Of a stretch of 27,196 nucleotides of DNA, positions 1 through 7,864 are shown piece by piece (position 1 is the stretch's first letter; each line of letters opens with the position of its first letter). The stretch covers positions 1 through 27,196 of the forward strand of contig JACNFT010000046.1 of the NCBI GenBank assembly GCA_014384505.1, read 5' to 3'. Source of the stretch: Cryomorphaceae bacterium (lineage in GTDB: Bacteria; Bacteroidota; Bacteroidia; Flavobacteriales; BACL11). Position numbers and translations under genes: made by a program. A model generated the notes under the pieces. That model was not told the DNA's origin, made no database searches, and saw nothing but the letters and a program-made list of their open reading frames with translations.

Positions 1-2343
1 TGAAGCCTCATGCTCTATTTTTAACAATACATTCTTGTGGTAATAATTCCGAATCCTAGAAATAGAAGGATATTCTGGCCCTAAAACTCTAGTGCCAAAA
101 CTCTTGCGCATTAAACCCACTAAAGCGGTAGCTGATTCATCCAATTTTCTTTGGTTTTTATGTTTTAAAGTAATCCCAATCAAACGGTTGTAAGGCGGAT
201 AAGAAAAGAGTTTTCTTTCCTGAACTTGCTGACGAATAAAACTAGTATAATCATTTGCTTTTAGCAACCCAAACATTTCATGTTCTTCATCATAAGTTTG
301 TACTAATACCTGTCCTTGTTGTCCTTTTCGCCCAGCTCTACCAGCAACTTGCATCATTAGCTGAAAAGCTCTTTCGTAAGCTCTAAAATTAGGAAAATGC
401 AACATACTATCTGCATTCAATATCCCAACCAAAGCAACATTATCAAAATCCAAACCCTTAGTAACCATTTGTGTTCCTACTAATATATCTATCCTACCCT
501 GTTCAAAATCAGTAATTATCTGCTGATGTGCATTTTTTCCCCTTGTAGTATCATAATCCATACGCTTAGTTACATAAGTGGGTAGCAATTCTTTCAAACT
601 TTCTTCAATCTGCTCAGTACCAAAACCCTTGTCACTAAAATCCTTAGCGCTGCAGCTAGGGCAAAACTCTGGCACCTGTTCAGTATATCCGCAGTAGTGA
701 CACTTTAACTGATTGTTCCATTTATGATAAGTCAGGCTAACATCACAAGCGTTACAATTAGGTGTGTAAGCACAAGTCCCACAACTAAGCACTGGCGAAT
801 ACCCTCTCCTATTCTGAAATAAAATAACTTGCTTTCCTGCTTCTAAAGTTTCGGTAATAGCACTTAGCATTTTGGGTGCAAACTGCTGTGTCATCTGTTT
901 CTTAAGATGGGCTTTTCGTATATCTATCGTTTGGATTTTTGGCAGAGCAATACCAGCAAAACGCGTATGCATTTCCACTAAAGCATATTTTCCTGTTTTG
1001 ACATTATAATAGCTCTCCACACAAGGTGTAGCGGAACCCAACAATACTTTTGCTTTATGCAAATGAGCCAAATAAATAGCTGCATCCCTAGCATGATATC
1101 TTGGTGCAGGTTGGTGTTGTTTGAAGGAAGAATCATGTTCCTCATCCACAATTATAAGCCCTAAATTATTAAAAGGTAAAAATAATGCTGACCTAGCTCC
1201 CAACATAATCGGATATTGTGTTTTTTTCTTATCCTTTTCCTGTACTGCTTTCCAAACTTCTACTCGCTCCGCATTATTCAAATGAGAATGAGTAATTCCA
1301 ACTTTGTTCCCAAAATGCTTTTGCAAACGCTTAATGATTTGGGTAGTCAAAGCAATTTCAGGTAACAAATACAATACCTGCTTCCCTTTTTTCAATTGCT
1401 TTTCAATTAACTTTATATATAGTTCTGTTTTTCCGGATGAGGTAACACCATGCAAAAGACATACTTCCTTTTCATTAAAAGCTAACTGGATTTCTTCCAG
1501 GGCTTTTTGCTGAAAGTCCGCCAACTGTTTATCTTCAATTAATTCCTGGCTCGATTTTAACAAACGACTTATCCCTTCTTGCTCAATTATAAAGATTTCT
1601 TTTTTCACTAAAGCATTAAAAATAGCTCTACTGAATCCTACTTTTTTTAACAAGTCAGCAACTATCAATTTTTTATTAGGATTTCCTTTACTTAACTGCC
1701 GAAAAGCTTTAACAAATTCCAACTGCTTAGTACTTAATTTTATATTTTCTAATAATTCATCACTCGTTATAAAGCGGACTATTTTAACTTTTTTTTCTTT
1801 GTACTTATCGTGGAAATCCTCTTTTATTTGCACCACTTCCTTACGGATTAGTTCATTAATAAAGGAAAAAATATTTTTAACAGGAATCAGCTTAGCTATG
1901 TCAGCTATGTTTAACTCTTCTTGATGACTAAGTGCATTCAATAGCAAATTCTCTTCTGGTTTCAAGTACTCAATGTCTCCATCAAAATCAGGATGTACTA
2001 TCACCTTGGATTCACTAGCCAACTTTAAGGAAGAAGGTAAAGCTGCATGCATTACATCCCCCAAGTTACACATATAATAGGAAGCTATCCAATCCCAAAA
2101 TTTAAGCTGAATACTATTTACAACAGGAGGTTCATCCAAAATAGCCAAAAGAGGCTTTGCTTCATACTCAATTGGTTTTCTATCGTGCACCTGTTTTATA
2201 ATAGCAGCATACAATTTTCGCACCCCAAACTGAACTACTACCCTTTGCCCAACTAATAAGTTCTCTTGGTCAGTACTATATGTAAATGTACCTTTAAGTG
2301 GTAAAGGCAAAATAACATCAATATATTTTAAGGGACTAAACAT
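1..2343 (-). CDS. priA: Primosomal replication-restart helicase PriA (3' end cut by window edge)
   Basis: PriA is a 3'-5' superfamily 2 DNA helicase that recognises stalled or repaired forks and starts reloading of the replicative helicase. The reading frame opens with ATG at 2343 and stays open to base 1, giving 781 visible residues; probably a few dozen C-terminal residues are missing. An N-terminal 3'-end-binding domain (about residues 1-105) comes first. The helicase core shows a Walker A motif GVTSSGKTE near residues 299-307 and a DEEH Walker B box near 399-402. A cysteine-rich zinc insertion of four CxxC pairs lies at about 518-564, the arrangement typical of PriA. The GTQMVTKGLDF segment and the QVAGRAGR motif VI follow. 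The gene is divergent from the lipoprotein gene at 2507, 163 bp away. A near-match to the -7 box (CATCTTTG on the minus strand) lies just upstream, but it lacks the leading TA. The identification is secure. Confidence 0.96.
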   Translation of the reverse strand, partial: MFSPLKYIDVILPLPLKGTFTYSTDQENLLVGQRVVVQFGVRKLYAAIIKQVHDRKPIEYEAKPLLAILDEPPVVNSIQLKFWDWIASYYMCNLGDVMHAALPSSLKLASESKVIVHPDFDGDIEYLKPEENLLLNALSHQEELNIADIAKLIPVKNIFSFINELIRKEVVQIKEDFHDKYKEKKVKIVRFITSDELLENIKLSTKQLEFVKAFRQLSKGNPNKKLIVADLLKKVGFSRAIFNALVKKEIFIIEQEGISRLLKSSQELIEDKQLADFQQKALEEIQLAFNEKEVCLLHGVTSSGKTELYIKLIEKQLKKGKQVLYLLPEIALTTQIIKRLQKHFGNKVGITHSHLNNAERVEVWKAVQEKDKKKTQYPIMLGARSALFLPFNNLGLIIVDEEHDSSFKQHQPAPRYHARDAAIYLAHLHKAKVLLGSATPCVESYYNVKTGKYALVEMHTRFAGIALPKIQTIDIRKAHLKKQMTQQFAPKMLSAITETLEAGKQVILFQNRRGYSPVLSCGTCAYTPNCNACDVSLTYHKWNNQLKCHYCGYTEQVPEFCPSCSAKDFSDKGFGTEQIEESLKELLPTYVTKRMDYDTTRGKNAHQQIITDFEQGRIDILVGTQMVTKGLDFDNVALVGILNADSMLHFPNFRAYERAFQLMMQVAGRAGRKGQQGQVLVQTYDEEHEMFGLLKANDYTSFIRQQVQERKLFSYPPYNRLIGITLKHKNQRKLDESATALVGLMRKSFGTRVLGPEYPSISRIRNYYHKNVLLKIEHEAS

Positions 2344-2473
2344 GAAAAGCAAAGATGAATATTTAGTTTTAAAAATAACAATACTGGCACATGGAATTTA
2401 TCATCAATATTTGAATACATAAGATTAGTATTTATTGTATGAGTGGAAACAATTTTATATTCTTAAAAATTCC

Positions 2474-2481
2474 TAAATTTG
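2474..2481 (+). promoter_or_regulatory. Bacteroidota -7 promoter element TAAATTTG
   Basis: An exact match to the TAnnTTTG consensus used by the Bacteroidota primary sigma factor lies 25 bases before the ATG of the MbnP-family gene. No convincing -33 TTTG box is visible at the usual distance. It probably drives the 2507-4326 pair. Confidence 0.5.
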
Positions 2482-2506
2482 CGAATAATAATAATATTAA
2501 ATAAAA

Positions 2507-3238
2507 ATGAAAAAGACACTTACACTTATTTCAGCAATAGCTTTCCTATTTACATCTTGTGATAAAGACAAAGCTATAGCAACAGATATGACTATCAATT
2601 TTACTCATACAGTTGATGCTTCAGAATTAATGACTAATAGTATGATTTACACTAATGAAGCTGGGGAAAATTATGATATTCAGACTCTAAAATACCTTAT
2701 ATCTGACATTACTTTGCATTCAGAAAATGGTAGCAGTTTATTATTAGATGAGGTTCATTTTATTGACATTTCAGATGAATCAACTTTTAGCCTTACCTAC
2801 AATGAAGTTCCTAATAATAATTATACATCAATTTCATTTGACATGGGGCTTGATACTGCTAAAAATATTTCTAACAAATATGTAAATGACGATTTTCATA
2901 CAACAATGTTTTGGCCAGAACCAAATGGAGGAGGATATCATTACATGAAACTTGAAGGAGCTTATAATAATGATTCAACATTCTATAATACACATACAGG
3001 AGGTACTATGGGAGCTGATTATTCATTTAATCATGTAGAGAACATTTCTTTAACAGTAGATAATGATTTAGGTGACGTATCTGTAAATATAAACATGGAG
3101 ATAAACAATTGGTACAACTCCCCAAACCAGATAGAATTTTCTAGTTATGGGATGGGAATAATGATGAATATGATGATGCAAATGAATATTCAAATGAATG
3201 GAATCACAGATGTCTTCTCAGTTACTGTAGATAATTAA
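2507..3238 (+). CDS. MbnP-family copper-binding lipoprotein with methionine-rich C-terminus
   Basis: The 243-residue protein has a short hydrophobic signal ending in a lipobox (FTSC, Cys18), so it should be a lipoprotein. The body resembles the MbnP family (once named for AZL_007920/MXAN_0976): YTNEAGE then LKYLISDITL at about 48-70, a MFWPEPNGGGYHYMKLEG block at 134-151 and NTHTGG at 161-166. Characterised MbnP and CorA/MopE-like proteins bind copper using a kynurenine made from tryptophan by a partner di-heme enzyme; such a partner starts two bases downstream here. Only two tryptophans are present, Trp136 (in the conserved block) and Trp202, so they are the candidate modification sites; His131, His145 and His163 are candidate ligands. 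The C-terminus carries eight methionines within residues 216-230. Copper as the metal is inferred from the family; other metals cannot be excluded. Confidence 0.82.
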   Translation: MKKTLTLISAIAFLFTSCDKDKAIATDMTINFTHTVDASELMTNSMIYTNEAGENYDIQTLKYLISDITLHSENGSSLLLDEVHFIDISDESTFSLTYNEVPNNNYTSISFDMGLDTAKNISNKYVNDDFHTTMFWPEPNGGGYHYMKLEGAYNNDSTFYNTHTGGTMGADYSFNHVENISLTVDNDLGDVSVNINMEINNWYNSPNQIEFSSYGMGIMMNMMMQMNIQMNGITDVFSVTVDN

Positions 3239-3240
3239 AT

Positions 3241-4326
3241 ATGAAAAGTCTGATGTATCTTCTATTAGGTGCAATTTTAATTATTTCTTGCAAAAAAGAT
3301 TTAGCACCTATTAGTGGATGTACTGATAATATTGCCATAAATTATAATCCAAATGCGATAACTGAAGATCAAAGTTGCAACTATTTTAGTACTACCCCAT
3401 ATGTTATTGAAACTCCATACGGATTTCCTGACATGAAAATTCCATCCGACAATCCAATGACAGTTGAGGGAATTGCTTTAGGAGAAAAACTATTTAAGGA
3501 TCCAATACTAAGCGCCGATAACACTCAAGCCTGTATAAATTGTCATCAACAAAATTTTTCTTTTTCAGACCCTAATCAATTTAGCACAGGAATTGATAAT
3601 ATTCAAGGCAATAGAAACGCATCTGCATTAATAAATCTAGGTTGGAATACAAGTTTTAATTGGGATGGCAGCTCTTTAACTTTAGAAGAGCAAGCATTTG
3701 AACCAGTTACCAACTCTATTGAAATGCATAATACTTGGATGAATGTAGAACTAGAACTGAATTCCCATAGTGATTATCCTTTTCTATTTAAGCAGGCTTT
3801 TAACATTAATTATATTGATTCAAATCATATAGTAAAAGCAATTGCTCAATTCGAAAGAACCCTTATCTCTACAGATAGTAAACTTGACAGGTATCTGAAA
3901 AATGAAGAACAACTTACTATTTCAGAATTAAATGGATATGCTATATTTAACACAGAAAAAGGAGATTGCTTTCATTGTCATAGCACAAATATGTTTATGG
4001 ATAATCTGTTTCATAATAACGGATTGGATATAGAACCTTTTATTGACATTGGACGAGCAAAAGCAACATCAAACCCTTCAGATAATGGTAAATTTAAAAC
4101 ACCTACTTTAAGAAATGTTGAGATGACTGCTCCCTATATGCATGATGGAAGGTTCGCCACTTTAGAAGAAGTAGTTGAACATTATGATTCTGGAGGAAAA
4201 TATTCAACAACTGTAGATCCATTAATGAAAAAATTAGGTGTTGGTTTGCAATTGTCTAACCAAGAAAAAAAAGATTTAGTTGCCTATTTAAAAACCCTAA
4301 CTGATCATGAATTTATTACCCAATAA
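3241..4326 (+). CDS. MbnH/MauG-type di-heme cytochrome c peroxidase lipoprotein
   Basis: The protein has 361 residues, with a lipobox ending at Cys17 and two haem c sites, CINCH (98-102) and CFHCH (243-247), as in the bacterial cytochrome c peroxidase/MauG superfamily. The family block KTPTLRNVEMTAPYMHDGRF at 287-304 runs on into TLEEVVEHYDSGG, and WDG at 141-143 fits the conserved tryptophan region between the haems. Tyr315 sits where MauG-like members carry tyrosine instead of the methionine ligand of true peroxidases; this alignment is by eye. With a MbnP-family gene ending two bases upstream, the likely role is oxidation of tryptophan in that partner rather than simple peroxide removal. 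Residues 27-48 form a GCTDNIAINYNPNAI...SC unit often seen in Bacteroidota secreted proteins, inserted between lipid anchor and enzyme. The assignment to MbnH rather than a generic peroxidase rests mainly on gene context. Confidence 0.85.
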   Translation: MKSLMYLLLGAILIISCKKDLAPISGCTDNIAINYNPNAITEDQSCNYFSTTPYVIETPYGFPDMKIPSDNPMTVEGIALGEKLFKDPILSADNTQACINCHQQNFSFSDPNQFSTGIDNIQGNRNASALINLGWNTSFNWDGSSLTLEEQAFEPVTNSIEMHNTWMNVELELNSHSDYPFLFKQAFNINYIDSNHIVKAIAQFERTLISTDSKLDRYLKNEEQLTISELNGYAIFNTEKGDCFHCHSTNMFMDNLFHNNGLDIEPFIDIGRAKATSNPSDNGKFKTPTLRNVEMTAPYMHDGRFATLEEVVEHYDSGGKYSTTVDPLMKKLGVGLQLSNQEKKDLVAYLKTLTDHEFITQ

Positions 4327-4351
4327 ACCAATAAAAATTAATGCAAAAAAT

Positions 4352-4359
4352 TATATTTG
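4352..4359 (+). promoter_or_regulatory. Bacteroidota -7 promoter element TATATTTG
   Basis: A TAnnTTTG match lies in the 58-base gap after the di-heme enzyme and 25 bases before the ATG of the M43 protease, the same spacing as at 2474-2481. It suggests the protease and mqnE can be transcribed separately from the MbnP/MbnH pair. Confidence 0.45.
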
Positions 4360-4384
4360 CAGCACTTATAAAACCAAGAAATAA

Positions 4385-5734
4385 ATGAAAAAAATAGCAA
4401 TATTATCACTACTAGTACTTACTTCAATTGTAATGAGTGGGCAAGTAAATATAAAAAAATGTATAACCACTCGTCTTGTTAAGCAGGAACTTATTAGCAA
4501 TCCTGATTATGCAAAAGGAAGAGCAAATGCAATTACCGAAAATATTGCTTGGATTAAAGCTAATAATTCAGAAAAGACAACTATTAACATTCCAGTTGTA
4601 ATTCATATTATTCATAAAAACACTCATTCAAATATAGGCATTGGAACAAATATTTCTAATGATCAAATTGAAGATGCCCTAAAAATATTAAATGAAGACT
4701 ATAGTAAAACAAATCCTGAATATCTAAACCCGCCAAGAAATACATTCTTAAATTATTGGGGAAATCCTGATATGAAGTTTTGCCTAGCGACTAGTGATCC
4801 TAGCGGAAATCCAACAAATGGAATTATTCGTACTTCAACAACTATAGCTGATTGGGATGCAGATGATAGCTTTGAAGCCAATGCAATGAAAAGAACTGTT
4901 AATGGAGGAATGGATGCATGGGACCCTTCTAAATACTTAAATATATGGGTATGTAATCTTTCTAATTCAAGTGGAGGTGGTATTACTTTAGGATACGCTT
5001 ACTTGCCAGGATTACAATCATGGAATGCTTGGAAAGATGGATTAGTAATTGACTTTCAGTATTTTGGAACTATTGGAGGCGCATCATCAAGTAGTGATGG
5101 AAGAACTGCAACGCATGAAATAGGTCATTATTTAGGATTAATGCATACTTTTTGTGAAGATGCTGATGCTCAAGGAAATTTAATATGCTGCGATAATGAC
5201 AATAATAGTTGGGGAGGCTATGTTGATGATACTCCCGCTACAAAAGATATTTACTTTGGAAATGTTACAGCAAACACTAACAACAATACTTGTAATGATT
5301 TATCATATTCAAATATATTTACTAATGACGTTTTAGATATGGATGAAAACTTTATGTCCTACGCATCAACCGCATGGATGTTTACTGATGATCAAATCAA
5401 TGTAATAAATGCTACTTTAAATGGTTATCGTTCATCATTAAAAAACTCAACTGTAAACATGAATTGTGATGGGTCAGTTGGAACAGGATTAAACAATTAT
5501 CAGTTAGAAAACCTAAACATTTACCCTAACCCAACTCTTGGAAAATTGAATATTGTTTCAGCTGATAAAATCAATACCTTAAGTATTACAAATATTATTG
5601 GTAAAGAATTATTATTTACTAAAGATTTTTTAGCAAATACCATTGATTTATCATCCTACGAAAGTGGAGTTTATTTTATCAATATCAGCACTGATAAAGG
5701 AACACATATTGAAAAAATTATTTTTACTAAATAA
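4385..5734 (+). CDS. Secreted M43 (pappalysin-type) zinc metalloprotease with T9SS sorting domain
   Basis: The 449-residue protein is a predicted extracellular metallopeptidase. A signal peptide (about 1-20, ending MSGQ) is followed by a propeptide-like stretch, then the metzincin zinc site HEIGHYLGLMH at 244-254 with ligands His244, His248 and His254 and catalytic Glu245. A Met-turn candidate lies at FMSYAS (Met324). Cysteines at 257, 268, 269 and 303 around the active site fit the M43/cytophagalysin family. From about residue 375 a type A T9SS sorting domain begins (NLNIYPNPTLGKLNI) and runs to the last residue, ending in KIIFTK, so the protein should cross the outer membrane through the PorSS/T9SS and be released or attached. 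The substrate is unknown. Its stop codon shares one base with the mqnE start. Confidence 0.9.
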   Translation: MKKIAILSLLVLTSIVMSGQVNIKKCITTRLVKQELISNPDYAKGRANAITENIAWIKANNSEKTTINIPVVIHIIHKNTHSNIGIGTNISNDQIEDALKILNEDYSKTNPEYLNPPRNTFLNYWGNPDMKFCLATSDPSGNPTNGIIRTSTTIADWDADDSFEANAMKRTVNGGMDAWDPSKYLNIWVCNLSNSSGGGITLGYAYLPGLQSWNAWKDGLVIDFQYFGTIGGASSSSDGRTATHEIGHYLGLMHTFCEDADAQGNLICCDNDNNSWGGYVDDTPATKDIYFGNVTANTNNNTCNDLSYSNIFTNDVLDMDENFMSYASTAWMFTDDQINVINATLNGYRSSLKNSTVNMNCDGSVGTGLNNYQLENLNIYPNPTLGKLNIVSADKINTLSITNIIGKELLFTKDFLANTIDLSSYESGVYFINISTDKGTHIEKIIFTK

Positions 5735-6852
5735 TGCTAAAAACTAACCTAATTATTGAACAGTTGACTAGTGGGTTAAAACCAATTGTTAAGAAAATAA
5801 TTAATCAAGAAAGAATAAGTGAAGCAGAAGGAATTAAGCTTTATAATGAGGCTTCAATTTCTCTTTTAGGAACACTAGCAAATGCTATTCGAGAAACAAA
5901 AAATGGAAACCATACTTACTTCAATAAAAACATTCATATTGAACCTACTAATATTTGTGTTTTTGATTGTAAGTTTTGTTCTTACTCAAGGTTATTAAGT
6001 AAAAAATCAGAAGCTTGGGAGTACACTATTGATGAAATGGTTGAAATCTTACAAAAATATGAAGGAAAAGAGATTACTGAAGTTCACCTTGTAGGGGGAG
6101 TTCACCCAAAAATGGGCTTGCATTATTTTATTGAACTTATAAAAAAGATAAAAGCATTACGCCCTGACATACATGTAAAAGCATTTACTGCTGTAGAGTT
6201 AGAATACATGTGTCGAAAAGCTAAAGTAAGTTATAGTGAAGGATTATCAATGCTAAAAGAAGCAGGACAAGGTTCATTACCTGGAGGTGGTGCCGAAATT
6301 TTTGATGAAGAGGTAAGAAATATAATCTGTAAAGATAAATGTACGGCCGAACAATGGTTAGCAATACATGAAGCGGCTCACAACTTAGGAATGCCTTCCA
6401 ATGCAACAATCCTATATGGACATATTGAAGAACCTAAACATATTGTTGACCATATGAGTCGCTTAAGAAATCTGCAAGATAAAACGAATGGTTTCAACAC
6501 TTTTATTCCTTTGAAATACCGTAATGGAAATAACCAAATGTCACACATAAAGGAAGTTAATGTTGTTGATGACATAAGGCTATATGCCTTTGCAAGAATT
6601 TTTATGGACAACTTCAATCACTTAAAGGCCTATTGGCCAATGATTGGAAAAAGAACTACACAAAACTTATTGGCTTTTGGAGTTGATGATATTGATGGAA
6701 CAATTGATGATACTACTAAAATTTACTCTATGGCAGGAGTAGAAGACCAAAACCCAACAATGAGTACTGAGGAAATTGTAGCTTTAATTAAAGCAGTTGG
6801 CCGAACACCAATAGAAAGAGATACTGTTTACAATACGATTAAAGAATATTAA
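5734..6852 (+). CDS. mqnE: Aminofutalosine synthase MqnE (radical SAM, menaquinone synthesis)
   Basis: MqnE joins 3-[(1-carboxyvinyl)oxy]benzoate to the adenosyl group of SAM to make aminofutalosine, the second step of the futalosine route to menaquinone. The 372-residue protein shows the radical SAM cluster motif CVFDCKFC (Cys75, Cys79, Cys82) preceded by HIEPTNI, the PGGGAEIF block at 183-190, and a C-terminal DDIDGTIDDTTKIYSMAG segment followed by GRTPIERDTVYN. Those C-terminal features separate MqnE from its paralogue MqnC and from CofH. No other mqn genes are in the window. The start overlaps the protease stop by one base (TAATG), implying translational coupling, although the two products have no obvious shared function. 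The gene is convergent with rluD with only three bases between stop codons and no terminator hairpin. Confidence 0.88.
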   Translation: MLKTNLIIEQLTSGLKPIVKKIINQERISEAEGIKLYNEASISLLGTLANAIRETKNGNHTYFNKNIHIEPTNICVFDCKFCSYSRLLSKKSEAWEYTIDEMVEILQKYEGKEITEVHLVGGVHPKMGLHYFIELIKKIKALRPDIHVKAFTAVELEYMCRKAKVSYSEGLSMLKEAGQGSLPGGGAEIFDEEVRNIICKDKCTAEQWLAIHEAAHNLGMPSNATILYGHIEEPKHIVDHMSRLRNLQDKTNGFNTFIPLKYRNGNNQMSHIKEVNVVDDIRLYAFARIFMDNFNHLKAYWPMIGKRTTQNLLAFGVDDIDGTIDDTTKIYSMAGVEDQNPTMSTEEIVALIKAVGRTPIERDTVYNTIKEY

Positions 6853-6855
6853 ACT

Positions 6856-7863
6856 TTAAAGCTGTTGATGATTGGCATATTTACGCCATTTTTCAATTAG
6901 CAGCTTCATATCCTCTGCTAAGTCAGAATCAAATAAAACTTCCTTATTAGTTATAGGATGTGCAAATCCTAAGGATTTTGCATGTAAAGCTTGTCTATCA
7001 CAGATTTTAAAACAATTATGTACAAACTGCTTGTATTTTGTGAAAGTTGTTCCTTTTAAAATACGATCACCTCCATATTCTTCATCATTGAAAAGCGGAT
7101 GTCCAATAAATTTAAAATGGGCTCTAATCTGATGTGTTCTACCTGTTTCTAGTTTACACTCAATTAAAGTTGTATAACCAAATCGTTCAAGCACTTTATA
7201 GTGAGAAACAGCATGCTTTCCATATTCTCCATCAGGAAAGACATCCATTATTTTTCTGTTTTTTAAACTCCGACCAATATGTCCAGTTATAGTTCCTTCA
7301 TCCTGCTTCACATCACCCCAAACTAATGCAATATATTTTCTATTCAAATCTCTATCTTCAAACTTTTTAGCCAAAATAGTCATACTTCTTTCAGTTTTGG
7401 CAATCACTAAAATTCCAGAAGTATTCTTATCGATCCTATGCACTAAACCAGGTCTATCCTCTTCTCCCATATTAGGTAAATTCTGAAAATGAAAAGCTAA
7501 AGCATTTACAAGAGTTCCATCATAATTTCCAAATCCAGGATGAACAACCATACCTGCTTCCTTATTTACAATTAATAAATCATTATCCTCATACATAATA
7601 TTAATTGGAATATCTTGAGGTAATAATTCGTTTTTTTGCTGAGGAAAATCATACACGACCGTCACAACATCATTCCCTTTCACTTTATAGTTGGACTTCA
7701 CAACCAAATCATTAACCCTTACACTACCTGCTTTTACAGCTTGTTGAATCTTTGATCGAGTTGAAAACTCAACAAAATTTTGTAAATATCTATCCACTCT
7801 TAAAGGATTTTGACCTTTGTCAGCAACAAATTTATAGTGTTCAAACTCTTTACCCTCTCCCAT
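6856..7863 (-). CDS. rluD: 23S rRNA pseudouridine synthase, RluD family
   Basis: RluD-type enzymes convert specific uridines of 23S rRNA (helix 69 in the model enzyme) to pseudouridine. An N-terminal S4 RNA-binding domain is present (LRVDRYLQNF then RVNDLVVKSNYKVK), followed by the catalytic core with HRIDKNTSG, whose aspartate is the nucleophile (Asp145 counted from the start used here), and a later LETGRTHQIRAH motif. I chose ATG at 7863, giving 335 residues, because it sits one base after the stop of the upstream gene; a TTG three codons further out would overlap that stop. It is last in a minus-strand operon with the T9SS protein and the PASTA protein. Sequence alone cannot separate RluD from the close RluA/RluC relatives with full certainty, but the S4 domain and length favour RluD. 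Confidence 0.92.
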   Translation of the reverse strand: MGEGKEFEHYKFVADKGQNPLRVDRYLQNFVEFSTRSKIQQAVKAGSVRVNDLVVKSNYKVKGNDVVTVVYDFPQQKNELLPQDIPINIMYEDNDLLIVNKEAGMVVHPGFGNYDGTLVNALAFHFQNLPNMGEEDRPGLVHRIDKNTSGILVIAKTERSMTILAKKFEDRDLNRKYIALVWGDVKQDEGTITGHIGRSLKNRKIMDVFPDGEYGKHAVSHYKVLERFGYTTLIECKLETGRTHQIRAHFKFIGHPLFNDEEYGGDRILKGTTFTKYKQFVHNCFKICDRQALHAKSLGFAHPITNKEVLFDSDLAEDMKLLIEKWRKYANHQQL

Positions 7864-7864
7864 T

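Noticed and set aside
2344..2506. Regulatory structure in the priA / MbnP-family divergent gap
   Set aside because: Apart from the TAAATTTG element the 163 bases are AT-rich with no clear inverted repeat, so I could not support a copper-responsive operator.
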